Positions 34,948 to 42,981 of a stretch of 64,000 nucleotides of DNA are shown piece after piece; position 1 is the stretch's first letter, and the number at the start of each line of letters is the position of its first letter. The notes beneath the pieces were generated by a model. It saw only the letters and a program-made list of their open reading frames with translations, searched no databases and was not told the origin of the DNA. The DNA lies in contig CAZSZO010000016.1 in assembly GCA_964611125.1 (NCBI GenBank), forward strand, positions 1 to 64,000. The letters run 5' to 3'. The translations under genes and the position numbers were made by a program. The DNA comes from JAEUIX01 sp964611125. GTDB taxonomy: Bacteria; Planctomycetota; Phycisphaerae; Phycisphaerales; UBA1924.

Positions 34948-36779
34948 ATCGCCGTGAGGTCGGGCGCGAGGGCCGAGCCGGGTATCTCCCTGACCCGCAT
35001 CACCACCAGGGTGACGTCGTCATCGGCGGCCTTGACGCCGCAGAAGTTCCGCAGGGCCGCCGCGAGATACTCGACGACGCGGGCCGCGTTCGCCTCGGGC
35101 TCGCGGGCCAGCAGATCGAGCACCGTCGCCTTGATCCGCTCGCGTCCGAACTTGCGTCCGCTGAAGTCGCTGGCCTCGCTGAGGCCGTCGGTGTAGGCCA
35201 GCAGGATGTCGCGCGGGCGCAGGTCGAACTGCCCGAGCTGGTACCGCTGGCTGGGGTCGATCCCCAGGACCATGCCGCCGGCCGAGAGCTCGTCGACATC
35301 GGCGTTGTTGGGCGCCCGGTGGCTGGGGACGCGGAAGATCAGCGGCGGGTCGTGCCCCGCGCCGCAGTACGTCAGGCGGAGCGTCGCCGGGTCGGCCATG
35401 CCCAGCCAGAGCGTGGCGAACTCGCTCTCGAGCGTGTCCCGCACCAGGGCCCGGTTCACCCGGCTCATCACCTCGTCGAGCTGCTCGATATCCAGCGTGT
35501 GGGCCCGCAGGCTGGCCCGCACCGCCGACATCAGCAGCGCCGCGGGCACGCCCTTGCCCACCACATCGCACACCGCCAGGGCCAGCTGCGACCGGCGGAC
35601 GAATAGGTCATAAAAATCGCCCCCCAGCTGGTACGAGGGCGCATAGCGGGCCGCCAGATCGAACGGCGGCACCGCGGGGATCGTCTGCGGCAGCATCCGC
35701 CGCTGCACGTCGGCCGCGACGCGCACCTGCCGCTTGATGTGCTGGTCCTCCTCGCGCAGCTGCCGCAGCCGCGCGTGAGCCAGCGCCATCGCCGCGTGGT
35801 CGGCGATCGACCGCATCAGCCCCTGCTCCTGCGCCGTGAACTCCCGCGGCGTGCGGGTGTACAGGCGGATGATCCCCCCCGCCCGCCCCTGGAACATGAG
35901 CCCGGTGGTCATGAGGCTGATGAGCCCTTCGCCCTTGGGCCGCTCCACATCGGCGATCCGCTCGTCGCGATGCAGGTCGGCGATGCACACCACCTCGCCC
36001 TGCAGGGCCCGCGCCCGCAGCGAACCATCCGAGAGCGGCGCCGTCTGGGCCAGCCACTTGGCGCTCAGCCCCCGCGCCACCCGCGGCAGCAGCACGTCGT
36101 CGTCGTCGAGCACCGCGATGCTCCCCGCGTCGCAGCGCAGGGCCTCCACCGCCAGGTCGAGCGCCGTGCTGAGCACCTTCTCGGGGTCCCCGGCGCGCAC
36201 CAGCAGCGACGAGAGCTTGAACAGCGCCTGCAGGTCGGTCGCCTGCTGCCGCAGCGAGAGCTGCTCCTCGCACGACTCCACCGCCGTGCTGGCCAGGAGC
36301 GTCACCGCCCGCTCCAGGGCCCGCCGCCCCATCGGGTTGTCGACGCCCCAGTCGGCGGTCATCACGATGGCCCCGATCTCAGCGGACTTCAGCCGCAGCG
36401 GGGCCACGAACAGGTCCGCCCGATCGTCAAACCCCCGGCCCACCAGCTGAAACGCCCGCGTCGCCCCGGCCCGCCCGTCAACGCACCGCCACGAGCGCCC
36501 GCCGGGCCCTTCAGGGTCGGCGGGAATGATCACCTGCCCGTCGCCGTCGCGCAGCCAGATCGGCACCCCGGCCAGGCGGGCCAGTTCATCGCACAGCCGG
36601 GCGATCGAACCATCCGTAATGAACGACGTCAGCGATAGCACGGCCGCTCCATGACCCTCTCCACCCTCCGCCAACATCCCCGTCTCCGATCCCCGGCGGC
36701 CCGTCGGGCCTTCCCAGTTCACCGAGACGCCGACGTTCGACCCGACCCCCGACCCGGTCTCGGATGATGAAACGGCCAT
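34944..36779 (-). CDS. PP2C/SpoIIE-type phosphatase with GAF domain
   Basis: 611 residues. Residues 45-140 resemble a small sensor domain (LARLAGVPIWLRDGDGQVIIP), followed by a GAF-like domain (about 180-340: LFKSLLVRAGDPEKVLSTALDLAVEALRCDAGSIAVL in outline). The SpoIIE/PP2C domain (365-600) has QRRMLPQTIPAVPPFDLAARYAPSYQLGGDFYDLF, VCDVVGKGVPAALLMS, CGAGHDPPLIFR and LLAYTDGLSEA, with the aspartates that bind Mn/Mg. It is convergent with the kinase gene, sharing the four bases CTAG for both stops. It is a plausible antagonist of that kinase or of an anti-sigma system. Confidence 0.88.
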   Translation of the reverse strand: MAVSSSETGSGVGSNVGVSVNWEGPTGRRGSETGMLAEGGEGHGAAVLSLTSFITDGSIARLCDELARLAGVPIWLRDGDGQVIIPADPEGPGGRSWRCVDGRAGATRAFQLVGRGFDDRADLFVAPLRLKSAEIGAIVMTADWGVDNPMGRRALERAVTLLASTAVESCEEQLSLRQQATDLQALFKLSSLLVRAGDPEKVLSTALDLAVEALRCDAGSIAVLDDDDVLLPRVARGLSAKWLAQTAPLSDGSLRARALQGEVVCIADLHRDERIADVERPKGEGLISLMTTGLMFQGRAGGIIRLYTRTPREFTAQEQGLMRSIADHAAMALAHARLRQLREEDQHIKRQVRVAADVQRRMLPQTIPAVPPFDLAARYAPSYQLGGDFYDLFVRRSQLALAVCDVVGKGVPAALLMSAVRASLRAHTLDIEQLDEVMSRVNRALVRDTLESEFATLWLGMADPATLRLTYCGAGHDPPLIFRVPSHRAPNNADVDELSAGGMVLGIDPSQRYQLGQFDLRPRDILLAYTDGLSEASDFSGRKFGRERIKATVLDLLAREPEANAARVVEYLAAALRNFCGVKAADDDVTLVVMRVREIPGSALAPDLTAI

Positions 36780-36884
36780 GACCCCCGAAAGGGTAGGTCC
36801 GACGCTCGCTCCGTCCCGCGACCCAGCGCGCCCTCTCCCCCAGCCGCCTCCCAGGGCGTGGCGAGGCGTGCCAGAGCCGCCGGC

Positions 36885-39833
36885 TTACCGGCTGGCCTTC
36901 ACGCGGACCTTCACGGGGGCGAAGCCGTGCTCGTCGAAGATCAGCAGCTCGTTGGGTTCGCCCGACTTGAGCCAGGCCCAGGGCAGCAGCAGATCGGTCT
37001 GCGGGCCCACGTGCCGGCCGTCGGCGGTGGCGGTGAAGTACCGCCCCACGTGCGCGCCGTTGAGGTACAGCTGGCCCTTGCTCAGCCCATCGGTGTCGAG
37101 CCACAGGTTCGTCCGGTGCGTGGAGACGCTGAACGTCGTCCGCCACCAGCGCGGAACGTGCAGACGCCGCTTGTGGTCGGCGGCGAAGCTGTCGGAGGCC
37201 GGGCGCTCCCACTTGGCGAATGCCCAATCCGCCTTGGCCGTCAGATTCTCCTCGCAGTCGTAGAACGACAGGGCGTGGGCGAGTTCGCCCTCAGCCTCCT
37301 CGGCGTCGCCCAGGATGGCGAGCTGAAGCTCGGCGCTCCCGCGCCCCAGGGTCGCCTCGTCGATGAAGATCGACGACGGCCCGCTGGGGTCGAAGAACCG
37401 GATCGGCTTGTCATTGAGCACCACCAGCCCGCGCTGGCGGCCGGGGGCCAGGGTGATGATCGCCGGGCCCTTGCGGCGGGCGGGCAGCGTCCAGCTCAGT
37501 CGGTGCGGGTCGGTGGCGTCGCCCTGGTGAACGTACCACAGCGGCGAGCGGAAGCCCAGGACATCCATCGGCGTGGACCGCTTGAGCGTGGGCTTGCCCA
37601 GCCTGTGCGGCGCCACCTCCCACACGTGGCCGTAGAGGCCCTTGCTCTCGCCGACCTGCGGGCCCTCGCTGAAGCGGCCGAAGTTCTCCGCCAGCACCAC
37701 CAGCGTCTGCTCGCCCTTCTGGAGCTTGATCGACGCCTCAGGGCCGGCCCCGGGGCCGTTGCCCAGCAAAGCCACCGCGTGCCCGTGCTCGAAGAGCGCC
37801 ATCCGGTCGCCGGCGTGCGGCATGGCGATGATCGCCTTGCCCGCGCGCGGGTTCTTCAGCGTCAGGCGGTACCAGCCGTAGCCGTGCGGGGCGCCCAGCG
37901 AGCTCAGGTCGGCCGGCCCCGCGATCGACGCGAACCGCGGCCCGGTCCCGTCCAGGTAGTCTTCAAGCCCGTGCGTCTCCCACGTTGAAAGGGTGATGCG
38001 GGCCGGGGGCCGTTCGTGGGGCGCCACCGCGGCGTTGGGCGGCAGCGGAGCCGGCGGAGGCGGCGGCGGCGCTGGCGGCACGGGCTTGCCCTTGCCCTTC
38101 ACCTTCTTGCCCTTGGGCGGCTCGGGCGTCTTCTTCGCCTCCACGGCCTTGGTCGCGGGCTTGGGGTGCTGCTCGGCGGTGATCACCTCGAACTCGGGCT
38201 TTTCCTGCACGCGCCGGAACTTCTGGCCCCACGCCGCGACCACCGGCAGCCCCTCGAGCGAGAGACCCTCGACATCCATGTACACCGCTGTGTCGGCGAT
38301 GTGCACCTTGGGCAGCAGCCCGTCGGGCACGATCATGATGATGACGTTCTCGTGCTCCAGCAGCAGCGGCTCGTCGCCGGTGGGCACCTGGGCCGAAAGC
38401 TCGGCGCCGTTGATCGACATCCGGGCCGGGCTGCCCGCGGGGCCGGAGCAGACGAAGATCCGCCCCGCGATGGCGACGGCGCTGAGGTTGCAGTAGTCAA
38501 GCTGCGAGCGGCCGATCAGGCGCGTGTCGAGCACCACCCACGCCACCGGCTGATCCCCCAGGTGCACCGGCAGGATCGTGCCGTCGGGCAGCAGCAGCGT
38601 CGCCGGGTCGTGCCCCGCGCTGTCCGGGGTGCCGTCGGTGTCGGTGGGGGCGAAGATGAAGACCACCGAGCCTTGCGAGCCCATGGCGTCGACCACGACG
38701 TGGCCGCCGGGGGTGATCTCCGCAAGCTTCTTGGGCCGCCCCGCCGCCTGCTGGTGCGCGGCCTCGGGGGGCAGCAGGCAGACATTCTGCCGCTTGGGGT
38801 CGAGATGGGCGAAGACCCGTCCGAACCGCGACGCGAACAGCGCCAGCCGACGCAGGGCGTGGTAGTGGGGGCGGAGCTGACCGTCCTCCCCGATCGCCGC
38901 GGAGCGCTCGGCGCTGCTCACGCCGTAGGACGCCGGGCTGTCCGCCAGTCGCCCCGCGGAAAAGCCAAAATTCGTGCCCCCCGACAGCGGCTCGACATTG
39001 AACTGGGCGCCCGCGGCGAGCACCTCGGCGATCCCGCGCTGCAGGGCGTGCCCGGTCAGGGCCGGGCCGGGCTTGCTCGCCCAGGTCGCCTGGCGGCCGA
39101 TGCGGTACTCCATCACCACCTTGGGCTGGCTCGGCCGGACACTGCCCAGCTGGCGGAGGTGCGGCAGCATCGCCCCCGAGCCGGTCCAACCGTCGATCTC
39201 GCCCTCGATCCCCTGCCAGAGGTCGTTGGCGTTGACGAAGGGCACATCAAAGCCTGACTCGCGCAGGTAGCGGTTGAGCTCGCCCAGGTAACCCAGGGCG
39301 ATCTGGTCGTGCCCGCAGGTCCAGCCGTTCTCGTTCTGGACCGCGATGATCGGCCCGCCCAGCGGCGACTTCTGCGGCTCCGGCGCCGTCGCCTGCAGGT
39401 CGCGCACCTGCCGGGCCACGGCGTCGATGAACCGCGAACTGGCCTCCAGGAACGGCCCATTGGTGGTTCGCAGCACCACGTTGGGGTTGTTCAGCAGCCA
39501 GGGGGGAATGCCGCCCAGGTCAAAGCCCGCGCCGACATACGGCCCCACCCGCAGGATGCAGAACATCCCCGCGGCGCTGATGAGCTCGACAAAGTGCCGG
39601 AGGTCGTTATCGCCGGAGAAATCGAACTGGCCCGCCCGCGGCTCGTGCCGGGCCCACACCACGCAGGTGGTTACGCAGTTGAAGCCCGCCGCGCGGGCCG
39701 CAGCGATCCGCTCCGCCCACACCGCCCGGGGGAGACGGGCGTACTCGATGGTTCCGCCGACGAGCCATACCCGCTTGCCGTCGACAGTGAAGCTCTGTGC
39801 ATCGAAGGTAATGGCGGGCATCGGTGCGGGCAT
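36885..39833 (-). CDS. GH35-like beta-galactosidase
   Basis: 982 residues from ATG 39833; the ATG at 39821 is also possible. The TIM barrel spans about 5-330: VWLVGGTIEYARLPRAVWAERI, CVVWARHEPRAGQFDFSG, VGPYVGAGFDLGGIPPWLL, then the acid/base Glu in IIAVQNENG and the likely nucleophile Glu in VVMEYRIGR. These correspond to GH35 IQVENEYG and TEYW sites, with substitutions (Gln for the first Glu; GFD for EWD). A region with Pro/Lys low-complexity stretches (about 640-690) precedes a C-terminal jelly-roll domain similar to GH35 beta domains. No signal peptide is evident. It probably acts on galactosides, with altered specificity. Confidence 0.78.
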   Translation of the reverse strand: MPAPMPAITFDAQSFTVDGKRVWLVGGTIEYARLPRAVWAERIAAARAAGFNCVTTCVVWARHEPRAGQFDFSGDNDLRHFVELISAAGMFCILRVGPYVGAGFDLGGIPPWLLNNPNVVLRTTNGPFLEASSRFIDAVARQVRDLQATAPEPQKSPLGGPIIAVQNENGWTCGHDQIALGYLGELNRYLRESGFDVPFVNANDLWQGIEGEIDGWTGSGAMLPHLRQLGSVRPSQPKVVMEYRIGRQATWASKPGPALTGHALQRGIAEVLAAGAQFNVEPLSGGTNFGFSAGRLADSPASYGVSSAERSAAIGEDGQLRPHYHALRRLALFASRFGRVFAHLDPKRQNVCLLPPEAAHQQAAGRPKKLAEITPGGHVVVDAMGSQGSVVFIFAPTDTDGTPDSAGHDPATLLLPDGTILPVHLGDQPVAWVVLDTRLIGRSQLDYCNLSAVAIAGRIFVCSGPAGSPARMSINGAELSAQVPTGDEPLLLEHENVIIMIVPDGLLPKVHIADTAVYMDVEGLSLEGLPVVAAWGQKFRRVQEKPEFEVITAEQHPKPATKAVEAKKTPEPPKGKKVKGKGKPVPPAPPPPPPAPLPPNAAVAPHERPPARITLSTWETHGLEDYLDGTGPRFASIAGPADLSSLGAPHGYGWYRLTLKNPRAGKAIIAMPHAGDRMALFEHGHAVALLGNGPGAGPEASIKLQKGEQTLVVLAENFGRFSEGPQVGESKGLYGHVWEVAPHRLGKPTLKRSTPMDVLGFRSPLWYVHQGDATDPHRLSWTLPARRKGPAIITLAPGRQRGLVVLNDKPIRFFDPSGPSSIFIDEATLGRGSAELQLAILGDAEEAEGELAHALSFYDCEENLTAKADWAFAKWERPASDSFAADHKRRLHVPRWWRTTFSVSTHRTNLWLDTDGLSKGQLYLNGAHVGRYFTATADGRHVGPQTDLLLPWAWLKSGEPNELLIFDEHGFAPVKVRVKASR

Positions 39834-39943
39834 CTCCGACTGAGAAGGCCAAACGCGAGAGGTCGGCGGCAAGCGGCCACCGTGCAAAACCCGATCGCAT
39901 CGCCGCTGCGGTCGCGGCGGGAGAGGCGCCTGAGAACCCAGCA

Positions 39944-39972
39944 AGCATAGGTAAGTGACTGCTCACCTGCAA
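39944..39972 (-). promoter_or_regulatory. Sigma-70-type promoter with overlapping palindrome for the GH35 gene
   Basis: On the minus strand TTGCAG (-35; 39967-39972) and TATGCT (-10; 39944-39949) are separated by 17 bases, about 110 bases before the start codon. The spacer lies in an imperfect palindrome AGGTAAG...CTCACCT (39949-39968) that could be a repressor operator. Confidence 0.45.
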
Positions 39973-40123
39973 TGCCGCGCCTTGATTAGTCCTGCGAACC
40001 CCTCCGCCGATGGGTTCGTTTTCACATGTGCACCCGTGAGAGTCCCCGTTTCGTAAGGGGTTATCGGAACGAGCAAACGCCGAACCCTGGGCCCCGCCAA
40101 GGCTCCGCCGCTATCCTCCGCCA

Positions 40124-40492
40124 ATGGTCGTGTTCAAGGAGTTCAAGTTCGAGGCCGCGCACAGCCTGCCGCAGTTGCCCGAGGGGCACAAGTGCCGGCG
40201 GATGCATGGTCACTCCTACCGCGTGCGGGTTGCGGTGCGCGGGCCGGTCCGGGCCGACCTGGGCTGGGTGATGGACTTTGACGAGATCCGGCGCGCGGTG
40301 GAGCCGCTGGTGGACCGGCTCGACCACCAGATTCTGAACGATGTGGACGGGATGGGGATCTCCACCTCCGAGGGGCTCTGCCTGTGGTTCTGGCGCCGCC
40401 TGAAACCCGCCCTCCCCGGGCTGACCCGGGTCGAGGTGTGGGAAACGGCGACATCCGGCGCGGCATACGAGGGCGAGGACGAGACCGCCTAG
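40124..40492 (+). CDS. queD: 6-carboxy-5,6,7,8-tetrahydropterin synthase (QueD-like)
   Basis: 122 residues, the standard length. It turns 7,8-dihydroneopterin triphosphate into 6-carboxytetrahydropterin for 7-deazaguanine (queuosine) synthesis. Zinc-binding histidines are in FEAAHSL and MHGHSY. The catalytic Cys precedes the latter in CRRMHGHSY, which separates QueD from PTP synthases. The later GWVMDFDEIRRAVEPLVDRLDHQILND and LTRVEVWETAT are also standard. No queE, queC or queF is nearby and there is no preQ1-riboswitch-like sequence upstream. Confidence 0.93.
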   Translation: MVVFKEFKFEAAHSLPQLPEGHKCRRMHGHSYRVRVAVRGPVRADLGWVMDFDEIRRAVEPLVDRLDHQILNDVDGMGISTSEGLCLWFWRRLKPALPGLTRVEVWETATSGAAYEGEDETA

Positions 40493-40547
40493 GCCCCGCC
40501 GTCCCCGCGCCCTGCAAGGGCCCCCCCCGGCCCCCATGCCCGCCCTC

Positions 40548-40565
40548 GGGCCCGCCCCCGGGCCC
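40548..40565. terminator. GC hairpin between convergent genes
   Basis: GGGCCCG-CCCC-CGGGCCC, a perfect 7-bp stem in the 89-base gap between queD and the convergent aminotransferase. It has no U tract on either strand, so if it terminates transcription it does so weakly or with a factor. Confidence 0.35.
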
Positions 40566-40581
40566 CGAACCTTCACCCCTG

Positions 40582-41640
40582 TCAATCCTCCGGGATGTGG
40601 TCGCTGGTCACGACCTTGCGGAACGCCGCGCGCAGCCGCTTGGTGATCGGCCCTTCGACGCCGTGGCCGAGGCGGAGGTCGTCAATCTGGGTGACGGCGA
40701 TGATCTCCGCCGCGGACCCGGTGAGGAACACCTCGTCGCTCGACATGATCTCCTCGGTGCGCATGTTCTTCATGGTGCAGGGGATGCCCATGTCGGTGCA
40801 GAGGTCGATGACGAAGCGGCGGGTGATCCCCTCGAGGATGCCGCTCTCGCTGGGCGGGGTGAAGACCTTGCCGTCGCGGATGACGAAGATGTTGTCGCCG
40901 GTGCACTCGCAGACAAAGCCGTCGGTGTTGAGCATGATGGCCTCGTCGCAGCCCTGGTCGATGGCCTCCACCTTGGCCAGGATGTTGTTGAGGTAGTTCA
41001 GGCTCTTCACGCGCGGGTCGAGGCAGGCGATGGGCGTGCGGGGCCGCTTGGCGACGATGATCCGCATCCCCTTCTCGTACTGCTCAGGCCCGTAAAGGGC
41101 GATCTGGTCGGCGATGCAGATGACCCCCGCGACCGGGCACTTGCGCGGGTCAAGCCCGAGCGTGCCGAAGCCGCGCGAGACCACCAGGCGGATGTACCCG
41201 TCCTGAATCTCGTTGACCTCCACACAGTCGCGCAAGATCTGGACCATCTCGTCCCGCGAGACAGGGATCTTCAACCGAAGCGCCTCGGCGGACCGCCACA
41301 ACCGCTCCATGTGCTGGCCGCACTTGAAGATCTTGCCCCGGTAGATCCGGATCCCCTCGAACACCCCGTCTCCGTAGAGCAGCCCGTGGTCGTAGACGCT
41401 GATAACCGCATGGCTCTTGCTGACCATGTGCCCGTTGACGTAGATGTACGGGCGGTCGACCTTGGGGCGGCCGGCCTCGAAGACCTTGGCCGTGGAGTGC
41501 GGCCCGATCAGCGACTTCACCCGCGCCGCGGCCCGCGTCTGCTTGCGCGGGGCGGGGGCGGCGCCGTTCCGGCGGCTGGCGGGGGACGCCTTGGCGGCGG
41601 CCTTGACGGGGGTCTTCTTGGGAGCGGACTTGACCTTCAT
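40582..41640 (-). CDS. ilvE: Branched-chain amino acid aminotransferase (class IV PLP enzyme)
   Basis: 352 residues. It interconverts Leu/Ile/Val and their 2-oxo acids. The fold-type IV pattern is complete: YIYVNGHMV, VYDHGLLYGDGVFEGIRIY, PLP lysine Lys212 in RVKSLNYLNNILA, and DEAIMLNTDGFVCECTGDNIFVI, EGITRRFVIDL. It ends with the usual EVFLTGSAAEIIAV. The first 43 residues are an unusual extension rich in Lys, Ala, Pro and Arg with no counterpart in most IlvE proteins, resembling histone H1-like tails. A later start is not obvious because no Met lies between residue 1 and the conserved core near residue 71. Confidence 0.92.
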   Translation of the reverse strand: MKVKSAPKKTPVKAAAKASPASRRNGAAPAPRKQTRAAARVKSLIGPHSTAKVFEAGRPKVDRPYIYVNGHMVSKSHAVISVYDHGLLYGDGVFEGIRIYRGKIFKCGQHMERLWRSAEALRLKIPVSRDEMVQILRDCVEVNEIQDGYIRLVVSRGFGTLGLDPRKCPVAGVICIADQIALYGPEQYEKGMRIIVAKRPRTPIACLDPRVKSLNYLNNILAKVEAIDQGCDEAIMLNTDGFVCECTGDNIFVIRDGKVFTPPSESGILEGITRRFVIDLCTDMGIPCTMKNMRTEEIMSSDEVFLTGSAAEIIAVTQIDDLRLGHGVEGPITKRLRAAFRKVVTSDHIPED

Positions 41641-41933
41641 GGGAACCTCCGTCGGCGGCCCGGGCCGCCGCGCTGCGGTGCGGTCGTGACCAGTATTCAG
41701 GCCGGGAATCGGCCTCTGGCCAGACGCAGTTTAGCGGAAACTTCCCCGAGGGCAAACGGGCATTTCGAAGTCGGCCAGCATACCTAGACAAGCGACTGGT
41801 GAGAGGCAACCACTCGCCAGCGTTCAGCGGCTCGCTCGCGCGCAGCTCTTCACGCTTCTCGGGACGTAACCGCTGCTCGCGACTGACGGCCTCGCGGGGC
41901 GATGTCACGCGTGATGCAGCACGCCCGCGGCGG

Positions 41934-42302
41934 TCAGTCGGCGATGCTGTCCAGGTCGAAAGGACCAGCCGCGCCCCGGCCGGTCAGCACCCGCTCGACC
42001 GCCGAGCGGTAGGCCGCCCACAGGGCCCGCTCGCTGGCGAGGCGATCGCGGCCCTCTCGTGTGAGCCGATAGACTTTTCCACGTCGGCCCGTGGCGGTGG
42101 TCTGCCACTCGCAATCGACCTGCCCGCCCCGCCGCAGCCGCTTGAGCGCCGGGTAGAGCGAGCCCTCCTCGATCACCAGCAGGCCGCCGCTCGCGCGTTC
42201 GATCCAGCGGGCGATGGCATAGCCGTGAGCGGGTCCGAGGGCGAGCGTCCCGAGCACCAGCGCATCGAGCGTCCCCTGGAGCACCTGCGGGCGGATGGTC
42301 AT
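41934..42302 (-). CDS. PadR family transcriptional regulator
   Basis: 122 residues. The PadR winged helix is plain: QVLQGTLDALVLGTLALGPAHGYAIARWIERASGGLLVIEEGSLYPALKRLRRGGQVDCEW, then GRRGKVYRLTREGRDRLA. It lacks the long C-terminal helical domain of PadR-s1 types, so it belongs to the short class. It probably represses itself and perhaps neighbours, through the inverted repeats in its promoter. Its target is not evident, as no efflux pump lies next to it. Confidence 0.93.
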   Translation of the reverse strand: MTIRPQVLQGTLDALVLGTLALGPAHGYAIARWIERASGGLLVIEEGSLYPALKRLRRGGQVDCEWQTTATGRRGKVYRLTREGRDRLASERALWAAYRSAVERVLTGRGAAGPFDLDSIAD

Positions 42303-42311
42303 GCGTGGAGT

Positions 42312-42332
42312 ATACCTAGCATGACAAGGTAT
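42312..42332. promoter_or_regulatory. Candidate PadR operator
   Basis: ATACCT (42312-42317) and AGGTAT (42327-42332) form a perfect inverted repeat with a 9-base spacer. It overlaps a -10-like TATACT read on the minus strand, directly in front of the PadR start codon. A second palindrome, GAAACGTTTC, is at 42340-42349. TACCTAG also recurs at 41781-41787 beyond the gene's end. The site would fit autorepression. Confidence 0.45.
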
Positions 42333-42395
42333 GCTGTATGAAACGTTTCAGATGTGAAAGTGGGCGAGCGACAACAGCCGGAAAGGCGCATCGCC

Positions 42396-42830
42396 TCACC
42401 CGGGCTGGCCGGGCCCGCCGCGCCGGTCGAGCCGCCGCACCGCTTCGTCCATGAAGTCCACCGCCCGCCGCAGATGAGGGATCACGATGGAGCCGCCCAC
42501 GATCAGGGCGATGTCGAACACCTCCCATAACTCCTGCTCGGTGCACCCGACCTTCAAGCACTGGTCGATGTGGTACGCGATGCAGTCATCGCAGCGCAGC
42601 ACCATCGACGCCGAGAGGCCGAGCATCTCTTTGGTCTTGGCGTCCAGGGCGCCAGGCTTGTAGCAGGCCCCGTCAAGACTGAAGAACCGCTTGGTGTTCA
42701 GCGTCCCGCTTCCCCCTCCCCCGCCCCCTCCGGCCTCCCCGGCCTCCCCCCCCCGGGGCGACGGATCGCGGCCCAGAATGCGCTGATTGAGACGGGTCCG
42801 GAACGCCTGAAACTCTTCGTATCGGCTCAT
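42396..42830 (-). CDS. Carboxymuconolactone decarboxylase / AhpD-like protein
   Basis: 144 residues. The AhpD-like core is KTKEMLGLSASMVLRCDDCIAYHIDQCLKVGCTEQELWEVFDIALIVGGSIV, containing the redox CxxC (CDDC) and the conserved His seven residues after the first Cys. Such proteins are small peroxidase-linked or gamma-carboxymuconolactone-type enzymes. An in-protein Gly/Ala-rich insert (about 22-42) is encoded by low-complexity sequence and could be polymorphic. It is 93 bases downstream of the PadR start, on the same strand but transcribed from its own start, so linkage to PadR is not established. Confidence 0.88.
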   Translation of the reverse strand: MSRYEEFQAFRTRLNQRILGRDPSPRGGEAGEAGGGGGGGSGTLNTKRFFSLDGACYKPGALDAKTKEMLGLSASMVLRCDDCIAYHIDQCLKVGCTEQELWEVFDIALIVGGSIVIPHLRRAVDFMDEAVRRLDRRGGPGQPG

Positions 42831-42981
42831 GGAATCGAGCGTAGTCGCGAGCGGCGGCGGGCGCAACCACACAGCATGCAGCACCGGCACACAGCACACA
42901 AGGCGCCAGGCGCGCGCTGGGCCGAGCGGTGATCCGGCGCTCCCAGCGTTCAAGCGGTCCAAGCGCTCCAGGCCTGCTGGT

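Noticed and set aside
40040..40123. PreQ1 or other riboswitch upstream of queD
   Set aside because: No conserved preQ1 core or pseudoknot-like sequence is present in the short leader.
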